Origin: an actinobacterium LLX17 | Lineage (GTDB): Bacteria; Actinomycetota; Actinomycetes; Propionibacteriales; Nocardioidaceae | Reading direction: 5' to 3' | NCBI GenBank assembly: GCA_000471045.1 | Contig: KI301992.1 | Coordinates: 932,568-996,567, forward strand | Length of the DNA stretch: 64,000 nt | Part shown: piece by piece, positions 17,714 to 25,550 of the stretch | Layout: every line of letters starts with the position of its first letter | Numbering within the stretch: position 1 is the stretch's first letter | The notes under the pieces: model-generated | Database searches by the model: none | The model's input: the letters and a program-made list of their open reading frames with translations, nothing else | What the model was told of the DNA's origin: nothing | Position numbers and translations under genes: made by a program

Positions 17714-18148
17714 TCAGGCGTCGGGCTGGAGCTGCAGGGCGATGCCGTTGATGCAGAAGCGCTGGTCGGTGGGGGTGTCGAAGCCCTCGCCCTCGAAGAC
17801 GTGCCCCAGGTGCGAGCCGCAGTTGGCGCAGCGCACCTCGACGCGGGTGCGGAACAGCGACTTGTCCTCGATGTACTCGACGCGGTCCTCGGCGAGCGGG
17901 CTGTAGAACGCCGGCCAGCCACAGTGCGCGTCGAACTTGGTCTCGCTGCGGAACAGCTCGGTGCCGCAGGCCCGGCAGTTGTACACGCCGACCGTCGGAT
18001 CCGTCTCGTACGAGCTGCTGAACGGCCGCTCGGTGCCGGCCTGGCGCAGCACGTGGTACTCGGCGGAGCTGAGCTCGGAGCGCCACTCGTCGTCGGACTT
18101 GTCGACCGCGTAGCTCTTGTCGGTGGTGCTGGGAGTCTTGTCGCTCAT
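17714..18148 (-). CDS. msrB: Peptide-methionine (R)-S-oxide reductase
   Basis: 144 residues. Zinc ligands Cys58/Cys61 (CRAC) and Cys107/Cys110 (CANC) and the catalytic Cys132 in RFCINGIAL are present, along with the substrate-site HCGWP. It repairs methionine-R-sulfoxide in proteins, using thioredoxin. The N-terminal 20 residues are Ser/Thr/Asp-rich and probably disordered. The preceding gene's stop is 2 nt before this start, so the two are cotranscribed. Confidence 0.95.
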   Translation of the reverse strand: MSDKTPSTTDKSYAVDKSDDEWRSELSSAEYHVLRQAGTERPFSSSYETDPTVGVYNCRACGTELFRSETKFDAHCGWPAFYSPLAEDRVEYIEDKSLFRTRVEVRCANCGSHLGHVFEGEGFDTPTDQRFCINGIALQLQPDA

Positions 18149-18149
18149 G

Positions 18150-18644
18150 TCAGATGGCCTGTCCGTCGAAGGGCACGTGCTCGAGAAGGTGCAGGGTGGG
18201 GACGTCGAGCCGGCGCTTGGCGCGGGCCGACCAGTCGAGGCCGAAGAACTCCTTGACCATGTGCGGCTCGGTCAGGATGATCGCCTCGGCCGCGCCGGAG
18301 GACTTCACGATGTCGAGCAGCGCTCGCACGGGGTCGTCCTCGGTCAAGGTCTCGACGACGGTCTGACCACGCTGGCGCAGCAGGTCGGCGCTGTGGGCCA
18401 GCTCCTCGACACCCTGGCGGCGGATCTCCTCGGCCGCGTCGAGCACGACGTCGGAGCCCACGGCGGGCGTGATGTCACCGGAGCCGAGGCTGCCCAGCGA
18501 TCGGGCCAAGGCGGCGGTGGAGCTCTCGACCGGCAGGATCAGCTGGTAGGTGACCGGTTCCTCGAGCCCTTCGTGCAGGGCGACGAGCTGGTCGGCGTCG
18601 AGCTCGTTCAGGGCACGCTCGACGAGAAGTGCGACGGTGTACAT
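18150..18644 (-). CDS. Conserved actinobacterial hypothetical protein upstream of msrB
   Basis: 164 residues with an alternating alpha/beta pattern (helix-rich N-terminus, AEAIILTEPHMV strand in the C-terminal half), no Cys cluster and no signal peptide. The layout resembles a nucleotide-binding or universal-stress-like fold, but no diagnostic motif is seen, so no function is assigned. TAGTCT six bases before the ATG suggests a leaderless start. It is tightly linked to msrB. Confidence 0.7.
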   Translation of the reverse strand: MYTVALLVERALNELDADQLVALHEGLEEPVTYQLILPVESSTAALARSLGSLGSGDITPAVGSDVVLDAAEEIRRQGVEELAHSADLLRQRGQTVVETLTEDDPVRALLDIVKSSGAAEAIILTEPHMVKEFFGLDWSARAKRRLDVPTLHLLEHVPFDGQAI

Positions 18645-18653
18645 GTCTCCAGA

Positions 18654-19358
18654 CTACGTCCGCTCGCGCAACCAGCGCGTGAGCAGGACGTCACCGGCAG
18701 GCACCACGTGGCCGAGCCGGAAGGACTGATCGAGGTCGGGCGCGTCGCGCGTCACCCGAGAACCCGAACCGCCCACGAGAGTGGGAGCCACGGTGAGGCA
18801 CAGCTCGTCGACGAGATCGAGGGTGGCGAGCGTGCCGGCGAGGTGCGGGCCGCCCTCGCACAGCACGCGCAGCAGGCCGCGATCGGCCAGCGCGGCGAGC
18901 GCAGCCGGCCAGTCGATGGTCTCGTCGCCGACCACCACGAGGTCGGCCCGCGCGGCGACCTCGGCGCGGCGCTGCTCGCTCGCGGCGGCGCAGGTGAGGA
19001 CGATGACCTCGGGCCTCAACAGGGCGTCAGGCACGTCGAGGGTCGACGACACCAGCGCGAGCACCGGCACGGGCCTCAGGCCCCGACGCTCACGCAGTCC
19101 GGCATCGACCGAGCCCGGCGCGATCGGGCCGTACCCCTCGGCCCGCGCCGTGCCGGCGCCCACCAGCACCACGTCGCACAGGTCGCGCATCACCCGGTAG
19201 GCGGCCGCGTCGGCCTCGCCGCCGAGACTGCCGGAGACCCCGTCACCGCCCGCGACGGAGCCGTCGAGGGTCGTCACGAAGCACAGCCGGACCCACGGAT
19301 CGGTCGGGTCCGGGTAGGCGTAGAGGCGCTCGAGGTCGGCGCGACGGGGGAGGCTCAC
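18654..19358 (-). CDS. Pyrimidine reductase family protein (RibD C-terminal/DHFR-like)
   Basis: 234 residues of the RibD-C family: TTLDGSVAG near the N-terminus, RDLCDVVLVGAGTARAEGYGP in the middle and CEGGPHLAGTL near residue 180, the motif that binds the NADPH cofactor in riboflavin-pathway reductases. It stands alone, without a deaminase domain or other rib genes, so the substrate is unknown. Start is GTG, 17 bp from the divergent ppk2 ATG, and probably leaderless. Confidence 0.82.
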   Translation of the reverse strand: MSLPRRADLERLYAYPDPTDPWVRLCFVTTLDGSVAGGDGVSGSLGGEADAAAYRVMRDLCDVVLVGAGTARAEGYGPIAPGSVDAGLRERRGLRPVPVLALVSSTLDVPDALLRPEVIVLTCAAASEQRRAEVAARADLVVVGDETIDWPAALAALADRGLLRVLCEGGPHLAGTLATLDLVDELCLTVAPTLVGGSGSRVTRDAPDLDQSFRLGHVVPAGDVLLTRWLRERT

Positions 19359-19363
19359 GCTGA

Positions 19364-19370
19364 CATACTG
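19364..19370. promoter_or_regulatory. Shared bidirectional -10 between pyrimidine reductase and ppk2
   Basis: The 17-bp spacer holds CATACTG. On the plus strand CATACT ends six bases before the ppk2 ATG; on the minus strand CAGTAT ends six bases before the other gene's GTG. The geometry is identical on both sides, with start codons 18 bp apart. Confidence 0.45.
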
Positions 19371-19375
19371 CCGAA

Positions 19376-20218
19376 ATGGTGACCTCCCTGCGCGATCGGC
19401 TCGTCGCTCACGAACGACCGCAGCTGGGAACGATGGACTCCCGCGCCACGCCCGGGTTCGACGGGGACAAGGCAGCCGGCAAGGCCGCCAAGCGTGCCCT
19501 CGCCCCCGACCTGGCTCACCTGCAGCAGCAGCTCTATGCCGAGGGCACCACGGGCGGCGAGCGTTCGGTGCTGCTGATCCTGCAGGGCATGGACACCTCC
19601 GGCAAGGGTGGCGTCATCAAGAAGGTCGTCGGACTGGTGAACCCGCTCGGCGTCCGGGTGGCGACGTTCAGCGCCCCCACCGAGGAGGAGCTGGCCCACG
19701 ACTTCCTGTGGCGGGTCGAGCGCCACCTGCCCGCGGCCGGGCATCTCGGAGTCTTCGATCGCTCGCACTACGAGGACGTCCTCATCGGCAAGGTGCGCCA
19801 GCTCGCCGACGCGACCGAGATCGAGCGCCGCTACGGCGCCATCAACGACTTCGAGCAGGCCTACGTCGACGGTGGCGGCACGGTGCTGAAGTGCCTGCTG
19901 CACATCACCCCCGACGACCAGGCCGACCGTCTGGCGGCACGCCTCGAGGACCCCACCAAGCATTGGAAGTTCGACCCCACTGACATCGACGAGCGCGCAC
20001 TGTGGCCGCAGTACCGCGACGCCTACGAGACGATGGTCGAGCGCTGCTCGACGGACGCCGCACCCTGGTTCGTGGTGCCCAGTGGCCGCAAGTGGTACCG
20101 CAACTGGGCGGTGGCGACCCTGCTGCACGAGACGCTGTCGTCGCTTTCGCCGCACTGGCCGCGGGCGACCTTCGACGTCAAGGCCGAGCGCGCCCGCCTC
20201 CTGGCCTCGCCCTACTGA
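19376..20218 (+). CDS. ppk2: Polyphosphate kinase 2 family protein
   Basis: 280 residues. Walker A GMDTSGKGG at 71-79, Walker B/FDRSHYED around Asp128 and the basic lid region (ERRYGAIN and following) define a PPK2 nucleotide phosphotransferase. Depending on class, such enzymes phosphorylate AMP, ADP or NMP/NDP with polyphosphate; I would not choose a class by eye. Cytoplasmic. Likely leaderless, divergent from the pyrimidine reductase-like gene. Confidence 0.92.
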   Translation: MVTSLRDRLVAHERPQLGTMDSRATPGFDGDKAAGKAAKRALAPDLAHLQQQLYAEGTTGGERSVLLILQGMDTSGKGGVIKKVVGLVNPLGVRVATFSAPTEEELAHDFLWRVERHLPAAGHLGVFDRSHYEDVLIGKVRQLADATEIERRYGAINDFEQAYVDGGGTVLKCLLHITPDDQADRLAARLEDPTKHWKFDPTDIDERALWPQYRDAYETMVERCSTDAAPWFVVPSGRKWYRNWAVATLLHETLSSLSPHWPRATFDVKAERARLLASPY

Positions 20219-20220
20219 TC

Positions 20221-20285
20221 CCGCGCTGACTGACACGTTTCGGTCGCAGAATTCGCGGATGTGCGACCGAAACGTGCCACTCAGC
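20221..20285. repeat. Intergenic palindrome, CACGTTTCGGTCGC family (copy 1)
   Basis: Arms 20225-20250 and 20260-20285 pair over 26 positions with a few mismatches. The first 27 nt from 20221 match 47369-47395 with one difference, so this is a dispersed repeat. It sits between the convergent ppk2 and sirB genes. Confidence 0.75.
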
Positions 20286-20298
20286 GGGGACGGTCCGC

Positions 20299-21063
20299 TC
20301 AGGTGCCGGCGAAGAGGGCGTCCAGGGGAACGAGGTCGACCGCGCCGACGGCGTAGCGCGCCAGGATGATCGACGCGATCTCGTCATCGACGCCCAGCGG
20401 CTCGGCCACCGCGACGGCGCCGGCCTCGAGCGCCAGCTCGCGCACCCGGTCCGGGAGCTGGCCCGGCGCCAGGAACAGCATGCCGACCGCGATGTGCCGG
20501 CGTCCGTCCGCACGGTGAGCGCGGACCGCCTCGCCGGCGGCCGGCGGCGCGCTGGACGCGAAGGCCGCGATGGTCGGCAGCTTGTGGTGGTTGCCCCAGG
20601 CGCGGGCAGCGCGGGCCACGGCGGCGTTGGCCACGGCGTCGGACGAGCCCGCACCGGCCAGCACCAGGGCGTCGAGCTCACGCACACGCTCCTGGCTCAG
20701 CACCTCGCGCAGGCGACGGTCGAGCACGCGGAACAGCGCGCCCTCGATGCCGAGCACCGACGTGGTCTGCAGCCGGACACCCTCGTGACGGGTCGCGGCA
20801 GCAGCCACGACCGCCGGCACGTCGTGCTTGGCGTGATAGGCCTCGGTGAGCAACAACGGCACGACGACGATCTCGGAGTGACCCTCCGCGACCAGGCGGT
20901 CGACGACATCGTCCAGGCTCGGGTCGTTGTGGTCGAGGAACGCGGCGGCCACCCGGAGGTCAGGACGCAAGCACGCGACCCGCTCCGTCAGGGCATGGAT
21001 GGTGCTGGCCGACCGCGGGTCGCGGCTGCCGTGCGCCAGGGCGATGAGTGCAGGTGCAGTCAT
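20299..21063 (-). CDS. Sirohydrochlorin ferrochelatase-like (CbiX/SirB)
   Basis: 254 residues in two CbiX-like halves. The N-terminal half holds the metal-chelation His in ALAHGSRDP and a second His in EAYHAKHDVP; the C-terminal half is degenerate. It would insert Fe2+ into sirohydrochlorin to make siroheme, the cofactor of the sulfite reductase two genes upstream. AAAGGAGGA lies 6 nt before the ATG, which overlaps the preceding stop (ATGA). The frame is open upstream to 21174, but the site selects 21063. Confidence 0.87.
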   Translation of the reverse strand: MTAPALIALAHGSRDPRSASTIHALTERVACLRPDLRVAAAFLDHNDPSLDDVVDRLVAEGHSEIVVVPLLLTEAYHAKHDVPAVVAAAATRHEGVRLQTTSVLGIEGALFRVLDRRLREVLSQERVRELDALVLAGAGSSDAVANAAVARAARAWGNHHKLPTIAAFASSAPPAAGEAVRAHRADGRRHIAVGMLFLAPGQLPDRVRELALEAGAVAVAEPLGVDDEIASIILARYAVGAVDLVPLDALFAGT

Positions 21064-21260
21064 GGTGCTGTCCTCCTTTCGTGGGTCCCCGTCCCGGGCT
21101 CGGGCGAGGTGGGGGTCGGGTTGCTGAGCTGTCCGATGAACTTCAGCGAGAACGCGCGCAGACAGCTGCGGCACTCCCAGGCGCCGTGCGTCTCTCCGTG
21201 CGGACGCAGGTCCTCGTCGGCGCAGTACGGGCAGTGGTACGGCATCGCGCGCGTCGTCAT
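21060..21260 (-). CDS. Small zinc-ribbon protein of the sulfite reductase operon
   Basis: 66 residues with two CxxC pairs (HCPYC near residue 9 and CRSC near residue 30) that should bind one zinc, followed by a Pro/Thr-rich tail. It lies between the sulfite reductase and chelatase genes, a position where similar short proteins occur in other actinobacteria. GAGGAG precedes the start, 10 nt after the reductase stop. Function unknown; possibly an electron-transfer or assembly helper for the reductase. Confidence 0.75.
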   Translation of the reverse strand: MTTRAMPYHCPYCADEDLRPHGETHGAWECRSCLRAFSLKFIGQLSNPTPTSPEPGTGTHERRTAP

Positions 21261-21270
21261 CAGTGACTCC

Positions 21271-22950
21271 TCATCGCAGGGCCGCCTCGTCGGCGCGGGC
21301 GACCCAGGCGGCGAAGGACTCGCCCTCGGTGCGCTCGGCCAGGAAGGTGCGAGTCAGGCCCTCGACGTAGCCGGGCAGCTGCTCGCCGGTGACCTTGTGG
21401 GCACGGAGCTTGCGGCCGAAGCCGGCCTCCAGGCCCAAGGCGCCGCCGAGGTGCACCTGGAAGCCCTCGACCTGCTCGCCGGCGTCGTTCATGACGAGCT
21501 GGCCCTTGAGACCGATGTCGGCGGTCTGGATGCGGGCGCAGGAGTTGGGGCAGCCGTTGATGTTGACGGTGATGGGGGTGTCGAGCTCGGGGACGCGCTG
21601 CTCGAGGTCGTCGATCAGGTCGAAGCCACGCTGCTTGGTCTCGATGATGGCGAGCTTGCAGAACTCGATGCCCGTGCACGCCATCGTGTTGCGCCGCCAC
21701 TGCGAGGGACGGGCGTGCAGGCCGATGCCGGCGAGGGCCTCGACGAGCGACTCGACCTGGTCCTCCTCGACGTCGAGCACCAGCAGCTTCTGCATCGGGG
21801 TCGTGCGCACGCGGTCGCTGCCGTGGGCCTCGACGATGTCGGCGACCTGGTTGAGCAGCGTGCCGGAGATGCGGCCGACCGTGGGGGCGGCGCCGACGAA
21901 GTAGCGACCGTCCTTCTGGCGGAAGACGCCGACGTGGTCGGCCGGGGTGTCCGGCGCGCCGGGGTCGGCGAGGTCGACGAGCTTGCGGTCGAGGTACTCG
22001 GTCTCGAGCACCTCGCGGAACTTCTCGATGCCCCAGTCGGCGATGAGGAACTTCAGACGGGCGCGGGTGCGCAGCCGGCGGTAGCCGTAGTCGCGGAAGA
22101 TGCTGGTGACGGCCTTCCAGACCTCGGGCACCTCGTCGAGCGGCACCCAGACGCCGACGCGCTGAGCCAGCATCGGGTTGGTCGAGAGCCCGCCGCCGAC
22201 CCACAGGTCGAAGCCGGGGCCGTGCTCGGGGTGGACCGCGCCGGCGAAGGCGATGTCGTTGATCTGCGGCACGACGTCGTGGCCGGGGTGGCCGCTGATC
22301 GCGGTCTTGTACTTGCGCGGCAGGTTCGAGAACGCGTGGTCGCCGATGAACTGGCTCTCGATCGCGTCGACCGCGGGGGTGCCGTCGATGATCTCGTCCT
22401 CGGAGACGCCGGCGACCGGGCTGCCCAGGATGACGCGGGGGCAGTCGCCGCAGGCCTCCTGCGTCGACAGGCCGACGGCCTCTAGGCGCGACCAGATGGT
22501 GGGCACGTCGCGGATGTCGATCCAGTGGTACTGGATGTTCTGGCGATCGGTGAGGTCGGCGGTGTCGCGGCCGTACTCGATCGACAGGTCGGCGATGGTG
22601 CGCAGCTGCTCGAGGTTCAGCTGACCGCCGTCGACGCGCACGCGCAGCATGAAGAACTCGTCGTCGAGCTCCTCGGGCTCGAGCGTCGCGGTCTTGCCGC
22701 CGTCGATGCCGGGGCGGCGCTGCGTGTACAGGCCCCACCAGCGGAAGCGTCCCCGCATGTCGCCGGGATCGATCGAGTCGAAGCCGCGGTGCGCGTAGAT
22801 GTTCTCGATGCGGGCGCGCACGTTGAGCGGGTTGTCGTCCTTCTTGGACTGCTCGTTGGCGTTGAGCGGCTCGCGGTACCCGAGCGCCCACTGGCCCTCG
22901 CCGCGCTTCTGGCGCGGACGTCGGGCGGCGGGGGTCTCGATGGGAGCCAT
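21271..22950 (-). CDS. sir: Ferredoxin-dependent sulfite (nitrite) reductase
   Basis: 559 residues of the SirA/NirA family. The [4Fe-4S]-siroheme ligands are Cys425, Cys431, Cys467 and Cys471 (ACTGIEFC and NGCPNSC). Tyr75 and Cys167 have the same 92-residue spacing as the covalent Tyr-Cys pair of M. tuberculosis NirA. It reduces sulfite to sulfide by six electrons for cysteine synthesis. A leader peptide and inverted repeat lie upstream, and a zinc-ribbon protein and siroheme chelatase follow in the operon. The sulfite-specific role is inferred from that context. Confidence 0.94.
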   Translation of the reverse strand: MAPIETPAARRPRQKRGEGQWALGYREPLNANEQSKKDDNPLNVRARIENIYAHRGFDSIDPGDMRGRFRWWGLYTQRRPGIDGGKTATLEPEELDDEFFMLRVRVDGGQLNLEQLRTIADLSIEYGRDTADLTDRQNIQYHWIDIRDVPTIWSRLEAVGLSTQEACGDCPRVILGSPVAGVSEDEIIDGTPAVDAIESQFIGDHAFSNLPRKYKTAISGHPGHDVVPQINDIAFAGAVHPEHGPGFDLWVGGGLSTNPMLAQRVGVWVPLDEVPEVWKAVTSIFRDYGYRRLRTRARLKFLIADWGIEKFREVLETEYLDRKLVDLADPGAPDTPADHVGVFRQKDGRYFVGAAPTVGRISGTLLNQVADIVEAHGSDRVRTTPMQKLLVLDVEEDQVESLVEALAGIGLHARPSQWRRNTMACTGIEFCKLAIIETKQRGFDLIDDLEQRVPELDTPITVNINGCPNSCARIQTADIGLKGQLVMNDAGEQVEGFQVHLGGALGLEAGFGRKLRAHKVTGEQLPGYVEGLTRTFLAERTEGESFAAWVARADEAALR

Positions 22951-23039
22951 GTGATTCCTAGCGTGAGCAGCACACGGCGAGGCGCAGTCGGCACGAGTCG
23001 CCGCGCGCAGTGGACGAAGAGGTCAGGAGCGCGCGAAGT

Positions 23040-23120
23040 TCAGCGACAGATCATGGTGCGGGCACGGCCGAGGTCAACGTGGAGACGCTCCACGAGCCAG
23101 ACGGTCAGTGCGGACTGCAT
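23040..23120 (-). CDS. Actinobacterial sulfur-metabolism leader peptide (26 aa)
   Basis: A 26-codon frame, about 90 bp upstream of sir, ends in TMICR and contains ERLHVDLGRAR. This matches the pattern of the short leader peptides found before sulfur-assimilation genes in Streptomyces and relatives (RRHVDL...CR, with a near-terminal Cys). Stalling on the penultimate Cys codon would report cysteine supply. The ribosome site is weak, and the mechanism is inferred from family knowledge. Confidence 0.7.
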   Translation of the reverse strand: MQSALTVWLVERLHVDLGRARTMICR

Positions 23121-23163
23121 GCCGGAAGTCTGACGGTGCGGAGTGCTGCGCGACAACATTCCG

Positions 23164-23198
23164 TCTTGCGATGTGGTCGGTAGGTCCACATCGCAAGA
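23164..23198. promoter_or_regulatory. 13-bp perfect inverted repeat upstream of the sir leader
   Basis: TCTTGCGATGTGG (23164-23176) and its exact complement (23186-23198) flank a 9-bp spacer, 43 bp upstream of the leader peptide start. It could be an operator for the sulfur operon or another intergenic hairpin; it lies in the only plausible promoter region of sir. Confidence 0.5.
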
Positions 23199-23264
23199 TG
23201 TGTCAGTCCGAAGTGCTGCAACGCCGGGGCCCAGTGTGCCGTGGGTCACAGGTTTGCCGAGCGT

Positions 23265-23891
23265 CTACTGATCGGCCGGGACCACCCAGGTGATGGCCCA
23301 CGACGCTGCCGCCGCTGCGACCAGGCCGGCCCCAGCGGCCACGCCGACGGCGTCCCACGGCAGGACCCCGGCGGTGGCCAGGCCGGCCAGCGCGGCCGGG
23401 TGGAACGCGAGCACCAGGCCGACGGGTCCGCCCGCACCGGCGAGCACGGGCGGCACCACGGTGAGAGCGGCGGGACCGCCGCCGTCGACCGCCAGGACGA
23501 CCCAGGCGCTGACGAGTCCGACCAGAGCGCCGACGACACCTGCGGTGACCAGTCCGGGGTCGGCCGTCACCAACGTGGGTCCGAGCTCACTGTCGAGAGC
23601 GGCCGCGCCGGCCCCCACGGCGACCGCAGCGACGGCCTGGGCGGCCAACAGCGGCAGGAAGCCGGCCCACGGGGCGCGGCCGACGACGCCGAGGGCCACG
23701 GCGGCCAGGGGGCTGGTGGCGCCCAGGCCGGAGGCCTCCTCGGTGGTGTGGAGCGCGGCAAGCCACGCGATCAGCGCAGTCACGGCAGCCACGGCGGCGA
23801 CGGTCAGGGTGGCGTCGGCTGCGCGCAGCCCGACGATGGCGGCGGCGGTGATCAGGGCGCTGCTGATGCCGCCGAGCAGGACGATCCGCAT
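23265..23891 (-). CDS. Degenerate aquaporin-like (MIP fold) membrane protein
   Basis: 208 residues, Ala/Val/Gly-rich with about six hydrophobic segments. The layout follows the aquaporin hourglass: a loop with SPLAAVALG then LLAAQAVAAVAVGAG (as in NPAVTL...AQ..GA) and, in the second half, FHPAALAGL where NPAR is expected. Both NPA boxes are altered (SPL and HPA), so water/glycerol conduction is doubtful. The start is 1 nt after the AidB-like gene's stop, so the two are cotranscribed. The family assignment is by pattern only. Confidence 0.5.
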   Translation of the reverse strand: MRIVLLGGISSALITAAAIVGLRAADATLTVAAVAAVTALIAWLAALHTTEEASGLGATSPLAAVALGVVGRAPWAGFLPLLAAQAVAAVAVGAGAAALDSELGPTLVTADPGLVTAGVVGALVGLVSAWVVLAVDGGGPAALTVVPPVLAGAGGPVGLVLAFHPAALAGLATAGVLPWDAVGVAAGAGLVAAAAASWAITWVVPADQ

Positions 23892-23892
23892 G

Positions 23893-25533
23893 TCAGGCTC
23901 CCGTCGGGGTGGTGCGCTTGACGATGGCGGCGAGGTCCAGACCGCGGGGGAGCGTGCCGAAGACACCGGCCCAGTCGCCCGCGAGGCGGGAGGCGCAGAA
24001 CGCGTCGGCCACCGCGGGGTGGCCGTGCTTCAGCAGCACCGTGGCCTGCAGCAGCACCGCCATGCGGGAGGCGATGCGGCGGGCGCGCAGCTCGAGGTCG
24101 GTCAGGTCGGCGAGGTCGTCCAGCACGGCGGTGACGGCCGCGTCGAGACGCGCGTCGAGACCGCGCACGGTGCCGACCTCGGTCAACCAGGCCTCGAGCG
24201 TCTCGGGCTCACGCTGCAGGGCCCGCAGCACGTCGAGGGCGTTGACGTTGCCGCTGCCCTCCCAGATCGAGTTGAGCGGCGACTCGCGGAACAGCAGCGG
24301 CATCCCGGACTCCTCGACGTAGCCGTTGCCGCCGAAGCACTCCAGCGCCTCCGCCGCGAGGAACGGCGTGCGCTTGCAGACCCAGAACTTCTCGAGCGCC
24401 AGACCGATGCGGCGCAAGGCCTGCTCGTGCGGGTCGTCGGGCCGGTCGAGGGCCGCGGCGAGGCGCAGGCCGACGAGCGTGGCTGCCTCGCTCTCGACCG
24501 CGAGGTCGGCGATGACATTGACCATCGCCGGCTGGTCGGCCAGCGTGGCGCCGAACGCGGAGCGGTGCGCGGTGTGCCACGAGGCCTCCGCGACGGCGCG
24601 CCGCATGAGCGCGGCTGAGCCGAGGATGCAGTCCATGCGGGTGGCCGAGACCATCTCGATGATGGTGCGGATGCCGCGGCCCTCCTCGCCGAGCCGGTAC
24701 GCGACGGTGTCGTCGAGCTCCAGCTCGCTCGAGGCGTTGGAGCGGTTGCCCAGCTTGTCCTTGAGGCGCACGATCGAGACCCGGTTGCGTGAGCCGTCCT
24801 CCAGCACGCGCGGCACGACGAAGCAGGTGACGCCGGCCTCGGTCTGGCCCAGCACCAGGAAGACATCGTTCATGGGCGCCGACGTGAACCACTTGTGGCC
24901 CGTCAGGCGGTACTCGTCGCCGGAGGCCACCGCGGTCGTGACGTTGGTGCGGAGGTCGGACCCGCCCTGCTTCTCGGTCATGCCCATGCCGGCCAGCAGG
25001 CCCGCCTTTGACGACGGCTGCCGCAGACCGAAGTCGTACGTGGTCGACGCCAGTCCCGGGACCCACTGGGCGGCGAGGCTGTCGTCCATCCGGAGGGCCG
25101 GCACCGCGGCGTAGGTCATGGTGATGGGGCACATGTGGCCCGGCTCGGTCTGTCCCCAGGCGTAGAAACCGGCGGCGCGACGTAGGTGGGCGGACGGGTC
25201 GTCGCTCGTCCACGGTGCCGCGCCGAGGCCGAAGCCGATGCCGCGCTCCATCAGCCAGTGCCACGACGGGTGGAACTCCACCTCGTCGATGCGACGGCCG
25301 AACCGGTCGACGGTGCGCAGCACCGGCTCGTGCGCGTTGGCGAGGCGGCCGTGCTCGATCGCCTCGGACGAGCCGGCCAGCACGCCGATCGGCGCCAAGG
25401 ATGCCCGGACGGCGTGCGCGTGGTCGCCGGCGAAGGCGGCCACCGCGTCGGTGAGGGCGGCATCTCCGCTGACCACGTCGTGGTCCTCGAGCGGCACGGC
25501 CTGGTTCATCGGTACGCGTTGGCGGGGATCCAT
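23893..25533 (-). CDS. AidB-family acyl-CoA dehydrogenase-like flavoprotein
   Basis: 546 residues, close to the 541 of E. coli AidB. GMGMTEKQGGSD, the FAD-binding region and the C-terminal FGGNGYVEESGMP...IWEGSGNV are diagnostic of the AidB branch of acyl-CoA dehydrogenases. E. coli AidB binds DNA and is induced by alkylation, with weak isovaleryl-CoA dehydrogenase activity; the role here may be catabolic or protective. TACGGT lies six bases before the ATG on this strand and shares its bases with the yihY promoter. An internal ATG at 25509 is an alternative start. Confidence 0.88.
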   Translation of the reverse strand: MDPRQRVPMNQAVPLEDHDVVSGDAALTDAVAAFAGDHAHAVRASLAPIGVLAGSSEAIEHGRLANAHEPVLRTVDRFGRRIDEVEFHPSWHWLMERGIGFGLGAAPWTSDDPSAHLRRAAGFYAWGQTEPGHMCPITMTYAAVPALRMDDSLAAQWVPGLASTTYDFGLRQPSSKAGLLAGMGMTEKQGGSDLRTNVTTAVASGDEYRLTGHKWFTSAPMNDVFLVLGQTEAGVTCFVVPRVLEDGSRNRVSIVRLKDKLGNRSNASSELELDDTVAYRLGEEGRGIRTIIEMVSATRMDCILGSAALMRRAVAEASWHTAHRSAFGATLADQPAMVNVIADLAVESEAATLVGLRLAAALDRPDDPHEQALRRIGLALEKFWVCKRTPFLAAEALECFGGNGYVEESGMPLLFRESPLNSIWEGSGNVNALDVLRALQREPETLEAWLTEVGTVRGLDARLDAAVTAVLDDLADLTDLELRARRIASRMAVLLQATVLLKHGHPAVADAFCASRLAGDWAGVFGTLPRGLDLAAIVKRTTPTGA

Positions 25534-25538
25534 GCCGA

Positions 25539-25545
25539 TACCGTA
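25539..25545. promoter_or_regulatory. Shared bidirectional -10 between aidB-like and yihY genes
   Basis: TACCGTA reads TACCGT on the plus strand and TACGGT on the minus strand. Each ends exactly six bases before its own ATG (25551 and 25533). The 17-bp spacer can hold only one polymerase at a time if both are leaderless. Confidence 0.55.
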
Positions 25546-25550
25546 GGCCC

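Noticed and set aside
20494-22485. 663-codon plus-strand frame opposite the sulfite reductase operon
   Set aside because: Antisense to two clear genes with full catalytic motifs; low-complexity translation.
22951-23264. SAM or cobalamin riboswitch upstream of sir
   Set aside because: No conserved core helices are visible; a leader peptide and an inverted repeat explain the region better.
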